Origin: Leadbetterella sp964563435
Lineage (GTDB): Bacteria > Bacteroidota > Bacteroidia > Cytophagales > Spirosomataceae
Direction of reading: 5' to 3'
Assembly (NCBI GenBank): GCA_964563435.1
Contig: CAZLXI010000015.1
Coordinates: 33,342 to 97,341 of the forward strand
Length of the DNA: 64,000 nucleotides
The translations under genes were made by a program, and so were the position numbers. This document shows positions 15,302-23,956 of the stretch, piece after piece. How positions within the stretch are numbered: position 1 is the stretch's first letter; each line of letters opens with the position of its first letter. The notes below the pieces were generated by a model. That model worked only from the letters and a program-made list of their open reading frames with translations. It was not told the DNA's origin and did not search any database.

Positions 15302-15337
15302 GTTGCAAATATATATGCAACTCTTCGGTTTCGCAAA
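15302..15337 (-). promoter_or_regulatory. arsR operon promoter overlapped by palindromic operator
   Basis: On the minus strand, TTTG (15334-15337), a 20-base spacer and TATATTTG (15306-15313) give a full Bacteroidota promoter. The palindrome GTTGCA-N8-TGCAAC (15302-15321) covers the -7 box, the expected position for an ArsR repressor site. Confidence 0.75.
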
Positions 15338-15484
15338 TTTTTCTCCAAAAAACTTTCCGGGTTGTTAAAAAGTCCGCCGGAAATGAATGATATTAGGAAC
15401 AGAGCGGCAAGTATTCCGGAGTAAAGCAGGCCCGTTTAAAGACAAAAAACACAAAGCTAATCAATAAATATGGCTATTTTTTGA

Positions 15485-16807
15485 TTAGAATATACCCCGG
15501 ATCTTCTTGTAAAGATCCATGGCAAAATCATCGGTCATCTGGGAAATATGATCTGCGATCAGCTGCAGGCCGGTATAATGGCCGTCTGCCGGCACCACGG
15601 ACACAGGTAGCAGCCGCAGCACTTTTTTCGACCGTTCAGAGGCAGGAGATATAAAGGCGTTGGCGAAGTCTTCCAGCAGGCCGTAAATGACGTGGTGACC
15701 GGCCAGCTCCTTCTCTATCACCGAATGATGATTATAGATCCGTTTCACCGAAAACTCATTTACCTGGCGGAGCTGCTGCTGAAGGGGGGCGGGGAGCAGA
15801 TCGATCAGCGAGTGATCCAGGTCACCGTTCAGCAGGGCCTCCTCATTTTCAAGAAAAGCCTCCGTACAAAGTTGTGTGAGGTGATTGATCACTAACGCAC
15901 GGAGCAAAGAAAGCTTCTGTTCTTCATCCGGAATACTCTTCAGCTTGGCTTCGGCATATCCCTTTTGCGCGCTGCTGTCGAGCAGGGGCAGCAGCAATTC
16001 CAGCACTTCCCGGAAACCTACTACCTTCAGCTTAAAGGCATCTTCCAGGTCGATCACGCGGTAACAGATATCATCGGCTGCCTCCACCAGGTACACGAAG
16101 GGGTGCCGTGCGTATCCCGTTTTCTTTTCAGGAATACCCAATTCCCCTGCAATCTCCCGAAAAAACGACTCCTCTGAATACATGAACCCGGATTTCTTCG
16201 TAGCCAGGCGCGACTTGTCGAACCCCCGAAGCGAATCTGCCGGATATTTGACCACCGAGGCCAGTGTGGTATAGGTCAGCTTCAGCCCTGATTTCACAAA
16301 GAGAGTGGTCAGGATCCGGAAAGCATTGGCGTTTCCTTCAAACTTCGTAAAATCGCGGATCTGTTGTGCGCTCAGCCCAAGATCCCCGTTCCGGATAAAA
16401 AAGTCTTCGAAAAAGGCCCGGATGGCCTCTTCGCCGAAGTGCCCGAAAGGCGGGTTTCCGATATCATGGGCCAGGCAGGCAGTCTGTATAACATCCGAAA
16501 GCTCAAAACGGTAAAAATCGTCCGTGGTTTTGCTGAACGCTCCTTTGTATTTCTCCGCGATCTTCTCCCCCGCCAGTTTGCCCAGGCTCCTTCCTACCGA
16601 AGCCACTTCCAGGCTGTGGGTCAGCCGGTTGTGTACAAAGAAAGCTCCTGGAAGCGGGAAGACCTGAGTTTTATTCTGCAGCTTCCTGAAAGGAGATGAA
16701 AAAATCACCCGGTCATAATCGCGGATATAATCTCCCCGGCCGCTTTCCGGCTGCACGGGAGATGCACTCCCTAAACGTTTGTTCGAATACAAGCTCTCCC
16801 AGTTCAT
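15485..16807 (-). CDS. dgt: deoxyguanosinetriphosphate triphosphohydrolase
   Basis: A 440-residue HD-domain enzyme that hydrolyses dGTP to deoxyguanosine and triphosphate. The family signature is present: YIRDYDRVIFSSPFRKLQNK at ~27-46, RLTHSLEVASVGRSLG (His64) and LAHDIGNPPFGHFGEEAI with the HD pair His114/Asp115. The ATG at 16807 (MNWESLYSNKRLG) is the normal family N-terminus and overlaps the upstream TVP38-type gene by ATGA; a longer reading would extend into that gene. It is last in the fcl-TVP38-dgt operon. Confidence 0.93.
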   Translation of the reverse strand: MNWESLYSNKRLGSASPVQPESGRGDYIRDYDRVIFSSPFRKLQNKTQVFPLPGAFFVHNRLTHSLEVASVGRSLGKLAGEKIAEKYKGAFSKTTDDFYRFELSDVIQTACLAHDIGNPPFGHFGEEAIRAFFEDFFIRNGDLGLSAQQIRDFTKFEGNANAFRILTTLFVKSGLKLTYTTLASVVKYPADSLRGFDKSRLATKKSGFMYSEESFFREIAGELGIPEKKTGYARHPFVYLVEAADDICYRVIDLEDAFKLKVVGFREVLELLLPLLDSSAQKGYAEAKLKSIPDEEQKLSLLRALVINHLTQLCTEAFLENEEALLNGDLDHSLIDLLPAPLQQQLRQVNEFSVKRIYNHHSVIEKELAGHHVIYGLLEDFANAFISPASERSKKVLRLLPVSVVPADGHYTGLQLIADHISQMTDDFAMDLYKKIRGIF

Positions 16808-17469
16808 TTTCCAGCTTTCTTTAATACAAAAAATATACCTGCCAATGACACCAGCACCAGCCCGCTGATCGCCCACCGGCTGAGCACAGAACCGTCAGGG
16901 TTCTCCACCAGCGCCTGCAACTCCCGGGCCTGCGCTCCCGCATACACAGCCAGCGCTGTTCTCGGGATCATCCCCAGGAATCCCCCGGCCAGAATATTCC
17001 GGAACGCCGCTCCCGAAGCTGCAAAAATTAGGTTGGTCACGGCAAACGGGAACAAAGGCGACAGCTTGGTAAAAAAAATGACCTTCAGCTCTTCTGCCTT
17101 TATCCGGTTAAGAACAGCCGATCTTTTGGGATCATTCCGTAACCAGCTTTCTATCCACGAAAGATTCAGCCAGCGGCTAAGTCCAAAGATCAGTACAATA
17201 GCCAGCATATTGATCAGGATCAGCAGCGGAAGGGCCGTCCAATCGAGGAAAAAGCCCATCACCAGAGCCAGGAATGTGGGGGGAATAACCGCAACCCCGC
17301 ACAATACCGCCAGTACAAAAGAGAAAAGAAGCCACTCTCCCATACCCAGCCCGTTCAGGCTGCTTTGATGCCGGTACAGGAGCCAGGTCAGAAAAGAAGA
17401 GCTCAGCAGAGGCAGCAGGGTAAAAACCACAAAGCTGCCTGCACCTGCATATTTCGCTGCCCGCGCCAC
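16804..17469 (-). CDS. TVP38/TMEM64 (VTT domain) membrane protein
   Basis: A 221-residue inner-membrane protein with hydrophobic segments at ~12-32, 45-70, 75-97, 140-165 and 190-215. The VTT/SNARE-associated signature is seen in PPTFLALVMGFFLDW and in the re-entrant stretch FFTKLSPLFPFAVTNLIFAASG followed by GFLGMIPRTALAVYAG. Related DedA/TVP38 proteins are thought to be lipid scramblases or flippases. It starts at GTG directly after the TGA of the GDP-fucose synthase gene. Confidence 0.85.
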   Translation of the reverse strand: MARAAKYAGAGSFVVFTLLPLLSSSFLTWLLYRHQSSLNGLGMGEWLLFSFVLAVLCGVAVIPPTFLALVMGFFLDWTALPLLILINMLAIVLIFGLSRWLNLSWIESWLRNDPKRSAVLNRIKAEELKVIFFTKLSPLFPFAVTNLIFAASGAAFRNILAGGFLGMIPRTALAVYAGAQARELQALVENPDGSVLSRWAISGLVLVSLAGIFFVLKKAGK

Positions 17470-18399
17470 TCAGGGATTCAGCGCTTTATATTCCGCATAC
17501 ACCTTCGCTATGCCTTCCTTCAGGTTGATTTTATGCTCCCAGCCCAGCCCGTGCAGCTTACTCACATCCATCAGCTTGCGTGGGGTACCGTCCGGCTTAT
17601 CGGTGTTCCACACGATATTGCCTTCATAGCCGGTTTCCGCCTTAATGGTCTCTGCCAGCTCTTTGATAGTGATATCCACGCCTGTTCCGATGTTCACCAG
17701 TGTAGGATCATTGTAATTCTCCATCAGGTATACGCAGGCATCGGCCAGGTCATCAGCATGCAGGAATTCGCGCATGGGCGAACCTGTTCCCCATAACTCC
17801 ACCGAAGGTTTTCCGTCACGTTTGGCTTCATGAAATTTCCGGATCATGGCCGGCAGCACATGCGAGTTATTCAGGTCGTAATTATCATTGGGGCCGTAGA
17901 GGTTGGTTGGCATCACCGAAATAAAATTGCTGCCGTACTGGTCACGGTACGCTTCGCACATCTTAATGCCGGTGATCTTCGCTATGGCATACGGTTCGTT
18001 GGTGGGTTCGAGGGTGCCGGTCAGGAGGTAGTCTTCCCGGAGCGGCTGGGGGGCCAGCTTGGGATAGATGCACGAAGACCCCAGGAACATCAGCTTTTTA
18101 ACACCTGCCAGGTGCGAGCCGTGGATCACACTGTTCTGGATTTGGAGGTTTTCAAAAAGGAACTGCCCCTTGTAGGTATTATTGGCCACGATCCCCCCCA
18201 CTTTGGCCGCCGCCAGAAAGACGTAATCCGGCTTTTCTTCCCGGAGGAATCGTACTACTTTGCCGAAATCTTTCAGGTCAAGTTCCTGAGAAGTTCTGAA
18301 AATGATGTTGTTGTATCCCGATGACCGAAGTTTCCTGACAATAGCCGATCCTACCATTCCCCGGTGACCGGCTACGTATATTTTACCCGATTTTTCCAA
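17470..18399 (-). CDS. fcl: GDP-L-fucose synthase
   Basis: A 309-residue short-chain-dehydrogenase-type epimerase/reductase that makes GDP-L-fucose from GDP-4-keto-6-deoxymannose with NADPH. It has the nucleotide-binding GHRGMVGSA, FLGSSCIYP with the catalytic Ser/Cys region, YAIAK (Tyr-x3-Lys) and RDQYGSNFISVMPTNLYGP. The start is set at TTG 18399 (MEKSGKIYVAGHRG), preceded by AGGAG at good spacing. The longer frame would begin at a TTG inside the promoter's -7 box. It heads an operon with the TVP38-type protein and dgt. An alpha-L-fucosidase is encoded elsewhere in the window. Confidence 0.93.
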   Translation of the reverse strand: MEKSGKIYVAGHRGMVGSAIVRKLRSSGYNNIIFRTSQELDLKDFGKVVRFLREEKPDYVFLAAAKVGGIVANNTYKGQFLFENLQIQNSVIHGSHLAGVKKLMFLGSSCIYPKLAPQPLREDYLLTGTLEPTNEPYAIAKITGIKMCEAYRDQYGSNFISVMPTNLYGPNDNYDLNNSHVLPAMIRKFHEAKRDGKPSVELWGTGSPMREFLHADDLADACVYLMENYNDPTLVNIGTGVDITIKELAETIKAETGYEGNIVWNTDKPDGTPRKLMDVSKLHGLGWEHKINLKEGIAKVYAEYKALNP

Positions 18400-18435
18400 T
18401 TTACTCCTGTTTCGTACCGTTTTAAATATGAACGA

Positions 18436-18443
18436 CAAAATTA
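18436..18443 (-). promoter_or_regulatory. -7 box of fcl operon
   Basis: Minus-strand TAATTTTG, 36 bases upstream of the TTG start at 18399. Confidence 0.55.
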
Positions 18444-18491
18444 CAGGGTAAAATTTAAACCGGCCCTGAAGTCAGGTATTATTTTTGAGTG

Positions 18492-18499
18492 TATCTTTG
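18492..18499 (+). promoter_or_regulatory. -7 box very close to start codon
   Basis: TATCTTTG ends 7 bases before the ATG at 18507, so the transcript would be leaderless or nearly so. Confidence 0.55.
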
Positions 18500-18506
18500 A
18501 ATAGTA

Positions 18507-19469
18507 ATGAGAATATCAGCCATCATAGCGATCATCTTTTTCAGCCTGCAGGCTATCGGCCAGGACGTGGTCCCTAAAGCCAAGACCAAAGAGCAGCGGA
18601 AGGCCGAAAGAAAAAAGATGACGCTGGAACAAAAAATAGAAGATGCGCTTCCGGTAGATGTGTCCCTTCCCTCCGCCAGCCTTTATGCCCCCGGCAATCA
18701 GAAGATCAGCTCGCTGGAAGACGCCCGGAAATACGTCAATGAGACCGTACCGGATTACGGCAGGAGCGTAAAGGAACGCACGAAGAAAGCCGCTAAAAAC
18801 TTAAAAAAGCAGGAAGCTAAACTCTTTGACGGCAAAAACTACAAAGGAATAGCCGTGGAAAAACGTATACTGAAAAGACGCTCCTCCGCCCAGCTCTACC
18901 AGGAGTTTTACGTATTGAAAGAGCACCGGGAGCCTTTGCCCTACCACCGGATCTTCACCTGGTTCGATGAAAAAAACAAGCGGTTCTCGGAAGTGCTCTC
19001 GCGGGATCCCAAGACCAACAGCCTCCTCCACGGCCCCTATCGTGAATACCGCGGCGATAACCTCGTCAAAGAAGGCTACTATTACCTGGGCGTAAAAGAC
19101 GGCCGCTGGCTGCAGTACGACAAAGACTTTGTTCTTCTCGACAAGGAGAATTACAAAGAAGGCTTTTATGAAGAATCCCGGATCTCGTATTACAGCACCG
19201 ACAAGATCCGCGAGGTGATCCCCGTACGATTCGAAAAGATCAGTGGCAACTATTACCGCTTCTTCGAAAACGGCACCCTGGCAGAAGAGGGTCGTTACGA
19301 TGACGGCAAAAAGATTGGAAAATGGGTAGAATATTATGAAGGCGGCAACCGCCGGAAAAAAGAAATTCAGCACCCGGTGAATTACTTTGATGAATCCGAG
19401 CCTTACACCCTCGTTGAATATGACGATAAAGGCAGGATCACTTTTGAAAACAAAAAGCAAACCAGATAA
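18507..19469 (+). CDS. exported MORN-variant (YwqK-like) repeat protein
   Basis: A 320-residue protein with a signal peptide (~1-18, ending LQAIGQ), a Lys-rich helical linker, and a C-terminal half of short Tyr/Gly repeats: HGPYREYRGDNLVKEGYYYL, VKDGRWLQYD, YRFFENGTLAEEGRYDDGKK and GKWVEYYEGG. These are MORN_2/YwqK-type strand pairs, often found in secreted Bacteroidota proteins of unknown function. The thioredoxin-like protein gene follows after 18 bases, so the two are cotranscribed. The promoter box is only 7 bases from the start codon. Confidence 0.75.
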   Translation: MRISAIIAIIFFSLQAIGQDVVPKAKTKEQRKAERKKMTLEQKIEDALPVDVSLPSASLYAPGNQKISSLEDARKYVNETVPDYGRSVKERTKKAAKNLKKQEAKLFDGKNYKGIAVEKRILKRRSSAQLYQEFYVLKEHREPLPYHRIFTWFDEKNKRFSEVLSRDPKTNSLLHGPYREYRGDNLVKEGYYYLGVKDGRWLQYDKDFVLLDKENYKEGFYEESRISYYSTDKIREVIPVRFEKISGNYYRFFENGTLAEEGRYDDGKKIGKWVEYYEGGNRRKKEIQHPVNYFDESEPYTLVEYDDKGRITFENKKQTR

Positions 19470-19487
19470 ATCGATCGTTAAACCCAG

Positions 19488-20672
19488 ATGAAAACAAAAC
19501 TGCTTCTCTTTATTTTACTCCCCTTTTGGGCGCTAGCCCAGAAAGAAACTCTCTGGCGCCTGGAGATCCCCAGCGAAGGCGGGGCTATCCCGGTGCACCT
19601 GCTGCTGACGGAAGACAACCGGGCCTTTGCCGTGAATGCGGACGAAAAGCTGGAATTTGACCGGGTTTTTACTGTAAAAGATACCCTTCACCTCAGAATG
19701 GAGCTTTATGACCTCGAGCTCATTTTGGCTATAAAAAACAGAAAGCTGAACGGAGTGATGAATAAGCGCGGAGCCGATCTGCTGTACCGTCAGGTAGCTT
19801 TTTCCGGCACGGCGGATGACGTCGACCGGTTCAAAAAACCGTCAGCAGTCTCGTCCCAAACCCTGGCCCCCAAATACCAGATCACTTTCAAAAGCGGCTC
19901 TTCGGGAAAAGAATCGCCTGCTATAGGCATTTTTGAGGTAAATAATGGAAAGGTTAAGGGCTCTTTCCTGACCAATACCGGTGATTACCGTTATCTCCAG
20001 GGCAATGTAGCGGGCGACAGCCTCTACCTCTCCGCCTTAGGCTCAAGCGCCAGCCTGTACAAAGCCCGCATAAAGGGCGATAGCCTGACCGGCGGCATCT
20101 CCTATAGTCCCTTTGGAAAAGGTTCGGAGTTTTCGGGTGTAAAAAATGAAAGCTACGAATTGCCTGACGCCACTAAGCTGACCTTCCTGAAAGAAGGCAG
20201 TAAACATTTCGATTTCACCTTTAAAGATATCAACGGCGGCGCGGTTTCTCTCTCCGATCCCCGTTTTAAAGGCAAAGTGACTGTGGTTCAGATCCTGGGC
20301 ACCTGGTGTCCGAACTGTCTTGACGAAACCAGATTTCTGACCGGATACAAGAAGGAGAACCCATTTATAGAAATAATCGGACTGGCATTCGAACGAAACA
20401 CCGAGCCTTCGTTCGCCTATCCCAAAATAGCGCGGTTTATCGAGCGATTCGGGGTAGATTACCCGGTGCTCCTGGCCGGAACCATCCCGGAGGCCGGCAG
20501 CAAGCTGCCACAGCTGAACCATGTGATGGCCTTCCCTACTTCCATTATTGTAGATAAAAAAGGGCAGGTGCGTAAGATCCATACCGGCTTTACCGGCCCG
20601 GGTACAGGCGCTTATTACGACGAATATGTGAAGGAGTTTGCAGCGTTTGTGAAGGAGCTGCAGACGGAGTAA
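19488..20672 (+). CDS. exported thioredoxin-like (TlpA/ResA-type) protein
   Basis: A 394-residue protein with a signal peptide (~1-17, ending WALAQ), an N-terminal strand-rich domain (~20-245) and a thioredoxin fold with the redox motif WCPNC in VVQILGTWCPNCLDETRF near residue 270, then the cis-Pro segment FPTSIIVDKKGQVRKIHTGF. TlpA-like proteins of this layout act as periplasmic thiol-disulfide reductases. It is the second gene of a two-gene operon; the palindrome at 20685-20779 follows its stop. Confidence 0.88.
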   Translation: MKTKLLLFILLPFWALAQKETLWRLEIPSEGGAIPVHLLLTEDNRAFAVNADEKLEFDRVFTVKDTLHLRMELYDLELILAIKNRKLNGVMNKRGADLLYRQVAFSGTADDVDRFKKPSAVSSQTLAPKYQITFKSGSSGKESPAIGIFEVNNGKVKGSFLTNTGDYRYLQGNVAGDSLYLSALGSSASLYKARIKGDSLTGGISYSPFGKGSEFSGVKNESYELPDATKLTFLKEGSKHFDFTFKDINGGAVSLSDPRFKGKVTVVQILGTWCPNCLDETRFLTGYKKENPFIEIIGLAFERNTEPSFAYPKIARFIERFGVDYPVLLAGTIPEAGSKLPQLNHVMAFPTSIIVDKKGQVRKIHTGFTGPGTGAYYDEYVKEFAAFVKELQTE

Positions 20673-20684
20673 ACGACACTTATT

Positions 20685-20779
20685 TTTAACCACATAGACA
20701 CATAGCTATTTACCAATGATTAAGAAAGAAAGGCATGAGAATTAATTTCTCTAAATGGCTATGTTTCTATGTGGTTAAA
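20685..20779. repeat. intergenic palindrome between convergent genes
   Basis: Left arm 20685-20705 begins TTTAACCACATAGA; right arm 20759-20779 is its complement with 20 of 21 matches; 53-base loop. It lies between the convergent thioredoxin-like gene and ndk. It looks like a dispersed palindromic repeat that can serve as a bidirectional terminator. Confidence 0.75.
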
Positions 20780-20787
20780 TAAAAAAA

Positions 20788-21207
20788 TTAAAATCTTTCC
20801 AGCGCACTGAAGAAAAACGCACTCTCTATTACTGCATTCTCGTCAGAATCTGACCCGTGCACTGCATTTTCTGCTTTCGATTTTGCATAAATGCTTCTTA
20901 CCGTCCCTGCTTCCGCTTCAGCCGGATCTGTAGCACCGATCAGCTTCCGGAAGTCGGCCACTGCATTTTCTTTTTCCAGGATGAAGGCTACGATAGGCCC
21001 TTCCGACATCATCTCGCAAAGCTCTCCGTAAAAAGGGCGCTCCGAGTGAACCTCATAAAACTTACCGGCCTGAGCCGCAGTCAGGTGCAGTTTCTTAAGC
21101 GCTACTATTCTGAATCCGCCCTCTTCAATAAGTTTCAGTATTCCTCCTACGTGATTATCCGCCACTGCGTGTGGCTTGACCATGGAAAATGTTCTGTTAC
21201 CTGCCAT
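20788..21207 (-). CDS. ndk: nucleoside diphosphate kinase
   Basis: A 139-residue NDP kinase, transferring the gamma phosphate of ATP to nucleoside diphosphates through a phosphohistidine. Family features: RTFSMVKPHAVADNHVG at the start, the Kpn loop region HSERPFYGELCEMM, and the active-site His in NAVHGSDSDENA. Length is normal. It is transcribed alone from a -7 box at 21237-21244. Confidence 0.96.
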   Translation of the reverse strand: MAGNRTFSMVKPHAVADNHVGGILKLIEEGGFRIVALKKLHLTAAQAGKFYEVHSERPFYGELCEMMSEGPIVAFILEKENAVADFRKLIGATDPAEAEAGTVRSIYAKSKAENAVHGSDSDENAVIESAFFFSALERF

Positions 21208-21236
21208 TACTATTGTTTGTTGTTAAAAAATGTCCG

Positions 21237-21244
21237 CAAAATTA
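21237..21244 (-). promoter_or_regulatory. -7 box of ndk
   Basis: Minus-strand TAATTTTG, 29 bases upstream of the ndk ATG. Confidence 0.55.
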
Positions 21245-21291
21245 GTACTAAAATTCGTACACGGGTAATTTGTTCCCTTATTTTTAAAAGG

Positions 21292-22422
21292 TTACAGGCG
21301 GGTCATCAGCTTTTTTACGGCCTCATTCTTCCAAACCGCAAAATCCCCGGCCAGGATATGCTTCCTCGCCTCTCCCGCCAGCCACAGGTAGAACCGCAGG
21401 TTATGGATACTGGCGATCTGCGCCGCCAGCAGCTCCTGGCATTTCACCAGGTGCTTCAGATAGGCTTTGGAATAAAAGGTGCTGACGTATCCGCCCAGCT
21501 CAGCATCAATAGGGCTGAAATCATCTTCCCACTTCTTATTCCGGATATTGATAATGCCCTGTGTGGTGAAAAGCATGCCGTTCCTTGCATTCCGGGTAGG
21601 CATTACGCAGTCGAACATATCAATGCCCAGCGCTATGCCTTCCAGGATATTCTCCGGTGTACCCACCCCCATCAGGTATCGTGGTTTGTCTTCGGGCAGG
21701 ACGGCGTTTACCACCTCGATCATCCGGTACATATCTTCTGCCGGCTCCCCTACAGACAGGCCGCCGATGGCGTTGCCCTCCTGCTCCTGTGCCGCAATAT
21801 ATTCGGCCGAATGCACCCGCAGGTCTTTGAAAACACTCCCCTGCACGATAGGGAACAGGCTCTGCTGATAGCCGTACTTTGGCTGCGTGGTACGCATACG
21901 TTCCACGCAGCGGCTCAGCCAACGGTGTGTCAGATGCATGGATTTCTCTGCATAACGGTAGTCAGAAGGATACGGCGGGCATTCGTCAAACGCCATGATA
22001 ATATCTCCCCCGATGATCCGCTGGATATCCATAACATACTCCGGCGTAAACAGATGCCGGGAGCCGTCAATGTGCGAATTAAAAAAGACGCCTTCTTCGG
22101 TGATCTTCCGGATTTCTTTCAGGCTGAACACCTGGTATCCGCCGGAATCGGTCAGTATAGGCCGGCTCCAGCCGTTGAATTTATGCAGCCCCCCCGCTTT
22201 TTCCAGGATCTCCAGCCCGGGCCGCAGATAAAGATGGTAGGTATTGCCCAGGATGATCTGTGCGGCGATATCTTCTGTCAGCTCCCGCTGATGTACTCCT
22301 TTAACGGTCCCTGCCGTACCTACCGGCATAAAAATAGGGGTGAGGATCTCGCCGTGGCCGGTCTCCAGCTTCCCTGCCCGGGCTTTTGATCCCGGGTCTT
22401 TGGAATGAATCTCAAAAATCAT
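21292..22422 (-). CDS. tgt: queuine/preQ1 tRNA-ribosyltransferase
   Basis: A 376-residue enzyme that exchanges guanine-34 of tRNAs with GUN anticodons for preQ1. Seen: the substrate pocket DSGGYQVFSL (first catalytic Asp), MAFDECPPYP, GGLSVGEPAEDMYRM and MGVGTPENILEGIALGIDMFDCVMPTRNAR-type region holding the nucleophilic Asp. The ATG at 22422 gives the usual length. Odd point: the zinc site C-x-C-x2-C of most bacterial Tgt proteins is missing; the aligned stretch reads DAELGGYVSTFYSKAYLKHL, although the following HNLRFYLWL is kept. Confidence 0.94.
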   Translation of the reverse strand: MIFEIHSKDPGSKARAGKLETGHGEILTPIFMPVGTAGTVKGVHQRELTEDIAAQIILGNTYHLYLRPGLEILEKAGGLHKFNGWSRPILTDSGGYQVFSLKEIRKITEEGVFFNSHIDGSRHLFTPEYVMDIQRIIGGDIIMAFDECPPYPSDYRYAEKSMHLTHRWLSRCVERMRTTQPKYGYQQSLFPIVQGSVFKDLRVHSAEYIAAQEQEGNAIGGLSVGEPAEDMYRMIEVVNAVLPEDKPRYLMGVGTPENILEGIALGIDMFDCVMPTRNARNGMLFTTQGIINIRNKKWEDDFSPIDAELGGYVSTFYSKAYLKHLVKCQELLAAQIASIHNLRFYLWLAGEARKHILAGDFAVWKNEAVKKLMTRL

Positions 22423-22551
22423 GCGGCAAAGTTCACGCTTACTTTCAGCATTTTCAACAGAAATACCGAAAATCTCCCCTTTGCCTCCCAAAACCATCCT
22501 GTAATCCACTCATTTTTAATTCCCCGTAGTAGGAAATCATTAAACTGGTGC

Positions 22552-22559
22552 TATTTTTG
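22552..22559 (+). promoter_or_regulatory. -7 box of glycosyltransferase gene
   Basis: TATTTTTG matches TAnnTTTG, 30 bases before the TTG start. Confidence 0.5.
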
Positions 22560-22589
22560 CAGGAGCGTTCACTATAACCGGAAAAACCT

Positions 22590-23789
22590 TTGGAAACCAT
22601 TCTCCCAATCTTATTTTTTGGGGCTATTGCTATACAGTTATTTTATATTCTGTTTATCTTCACCAAGCTTTCCGGTCATCGCGACATGGAACCTCAGGGA
22701 GATCATCAGCCGCCTGTGACCCTGATTATCGCGGCGTCCAATGAGCTGGAAAACCTCCGCGAGCTTCTTCCTTTACTGGACCGGCAGGATTATCCCGAAT
22801 TCGAGATCCTGGTGGCCGATGACCGGTCGCATGACGGCACCTACGACTATCTTATCGATAACCGGGACGGACTCGCCCACCTCAACTATCTGAGGGTACA
22901 GGACCTGCCGGATCATTACACCGCCAAAAAGTATGCCGTAACCCTGGCCGTAAAAAAAGCCCGGCATGAATGGTTGCTCTTTACCGATGCCGATTGCCGG
23001 CCCGAATCTGATCAATGGATCGCCCGCATGATGGCCCAGGCCACGGAAGGGAAAGAAATGGTACTGGGTTTTTCGAAATACCGGTATTTTCCCGGTAGAC
23101 TGAATTCGCTCATACGATACGAAACCTTCCAGACCGCTTTGCAATATTTCTCTTTTGCCCTTGCGAGGGTCCCTTTTATGGGGGTAGGCCGCAACCTCAT
23201 GTACAAAAAAAGCCTGTTCTGGAAAAACGGCGGGTTCTCAGGCCACAATATGCTGCTGAGCGGAGACGACGATCTCTTCGTAAACAAAGCTTCTTCCAAA
23301 ACCAATGTAAACGTCTGTACCGGGATCGAAGGGCACACCACCTCCCTTCCCAAAGCCACCTGGAAAGAGTGGTTTATGCAGAAGAAAAGACATCTTTCGG
23401 TAGGAAAGAAGTACAAAACGCGTGACCGTATTAACCTGGGTCTGCTCTGGATCAGCGGCATCCTTTCATGGCTGCTCCTGGTTCCGGCATTCTTTATCTT
23501 TCCGTTCTGGTTTACGGCACCGGAATGGTCACGGGTACCCGTAGAGTTTCTCGCACAATACGATCTGGCGCACTGGTATCCCTTTAACGACTGGATGCGG
23601 CTGGTGACGGGTGTATTCCTCTTCTATCTCTTCATCAAGTGGATGGTGCTGGCCATGGTTAACAGGAAGCTGGGCAGAACCATCAGCTCCTGGAAGATCC
23701 CTTATTATGATCTTCTCTATAACGGGTACCTGGTGATCTTCGGGATTGTTACGCTCTTTTCCAACCCCCAGAAGATCAAATGGAAATAA
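22590..23789 (+). CDS. membrane-bound family 2 glycosyltransferase
   Basis: A 399-residue GT2 enzyme. An N-terminal membrane anchor (~2-24) precedes the GT-A catalytic domain: VTLIIAASNELENLRELLP, VADDRSHDGTYD, the metal-binding FTDADCRPESD and the acceptor-side GDDDLFVNKA, then KKRHLSVGKKY; two to three membrane helices follow (~285-310, 340-365, 375-393). It probably adds sugars to a cell-envelope polysaccharide or lipid; substrate unknown. The start is TTG: an in-frame stop lies just upstream and the next ATG would remove the anchor. Confidence 0.88.
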   Translation: METILPILFFGAIAIQLFYILFIFTKLSGHRDMEPQGDHQPPVTLIIAASNELENLRELLPLLDRQDYPEFEILVADDRSHDGTYDYLIDNRDGLAHLNYLRVQDLPDHYTAKKYAVTLAVKKARHEWLLFTDADCRPESDQWIARMMAQATEGKEMVLGFSKYRYFPGRLNSLIRYETFQTALQYFSFALARVPFMGVGRNLMYKKSLFWKNGGFSGHNMLLSGDDDLFVNKASSKTNVNVCTGIEGHTTSLPKATWKEWFMQKKRHLSVGKKYKTRDRINLGLLWISGILSWLLLVPAFFIFPFWFTAPEWSRVPVEFLAQYDLAHWYPFNDWMRLVTGVFLFYLFIKWMVLAMVNRKLGRTISSWKIPYYDLLYNGYLVIFGIVTLFSNPQKIKWK

Positions 23790-23924
23790 AGGTGTTCAAA
23801 AAGTACACAAACTGCTGCGTTGCTTTCGGAATTCGCCCTCAGTCACATACTACAAGTATGCTCCTTCGGTCTAGCGCCTTGCATTTTGTCGTAGCGGCCA
23901 ACCGTCCACTTTTTAAACACCTTC
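23789..23924. mobile_element. MITE-like palindromic element, copy B
   Basis: Terminal inverted repeats AAGGTGTTCAAAAAGT (23789-23804) and its complement (23909-23924, one mismatch) enclose a core whose reverse complement carries CCGAAGGAGCATACT, ATGTGACTGAGG and AACGCAGCAGTTTGT, shared with copy C at 61112-61250. The TIR begins at the last base of the glycosyltransferase stop codon. It lies between convergent genes. Confidence 0.7.
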
Positions 23925-23956
23925 CAAGTTCGTATTGAGAATTACTTTTGAGACCC

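Noticed and set aside
20857..22389. Long plus-strand open frame of 510 codons opposite ndk and tgt
   Set aside because: It runs antisense to two clearly conserved genes, has no family pattern, and is a by-product of their codon use.
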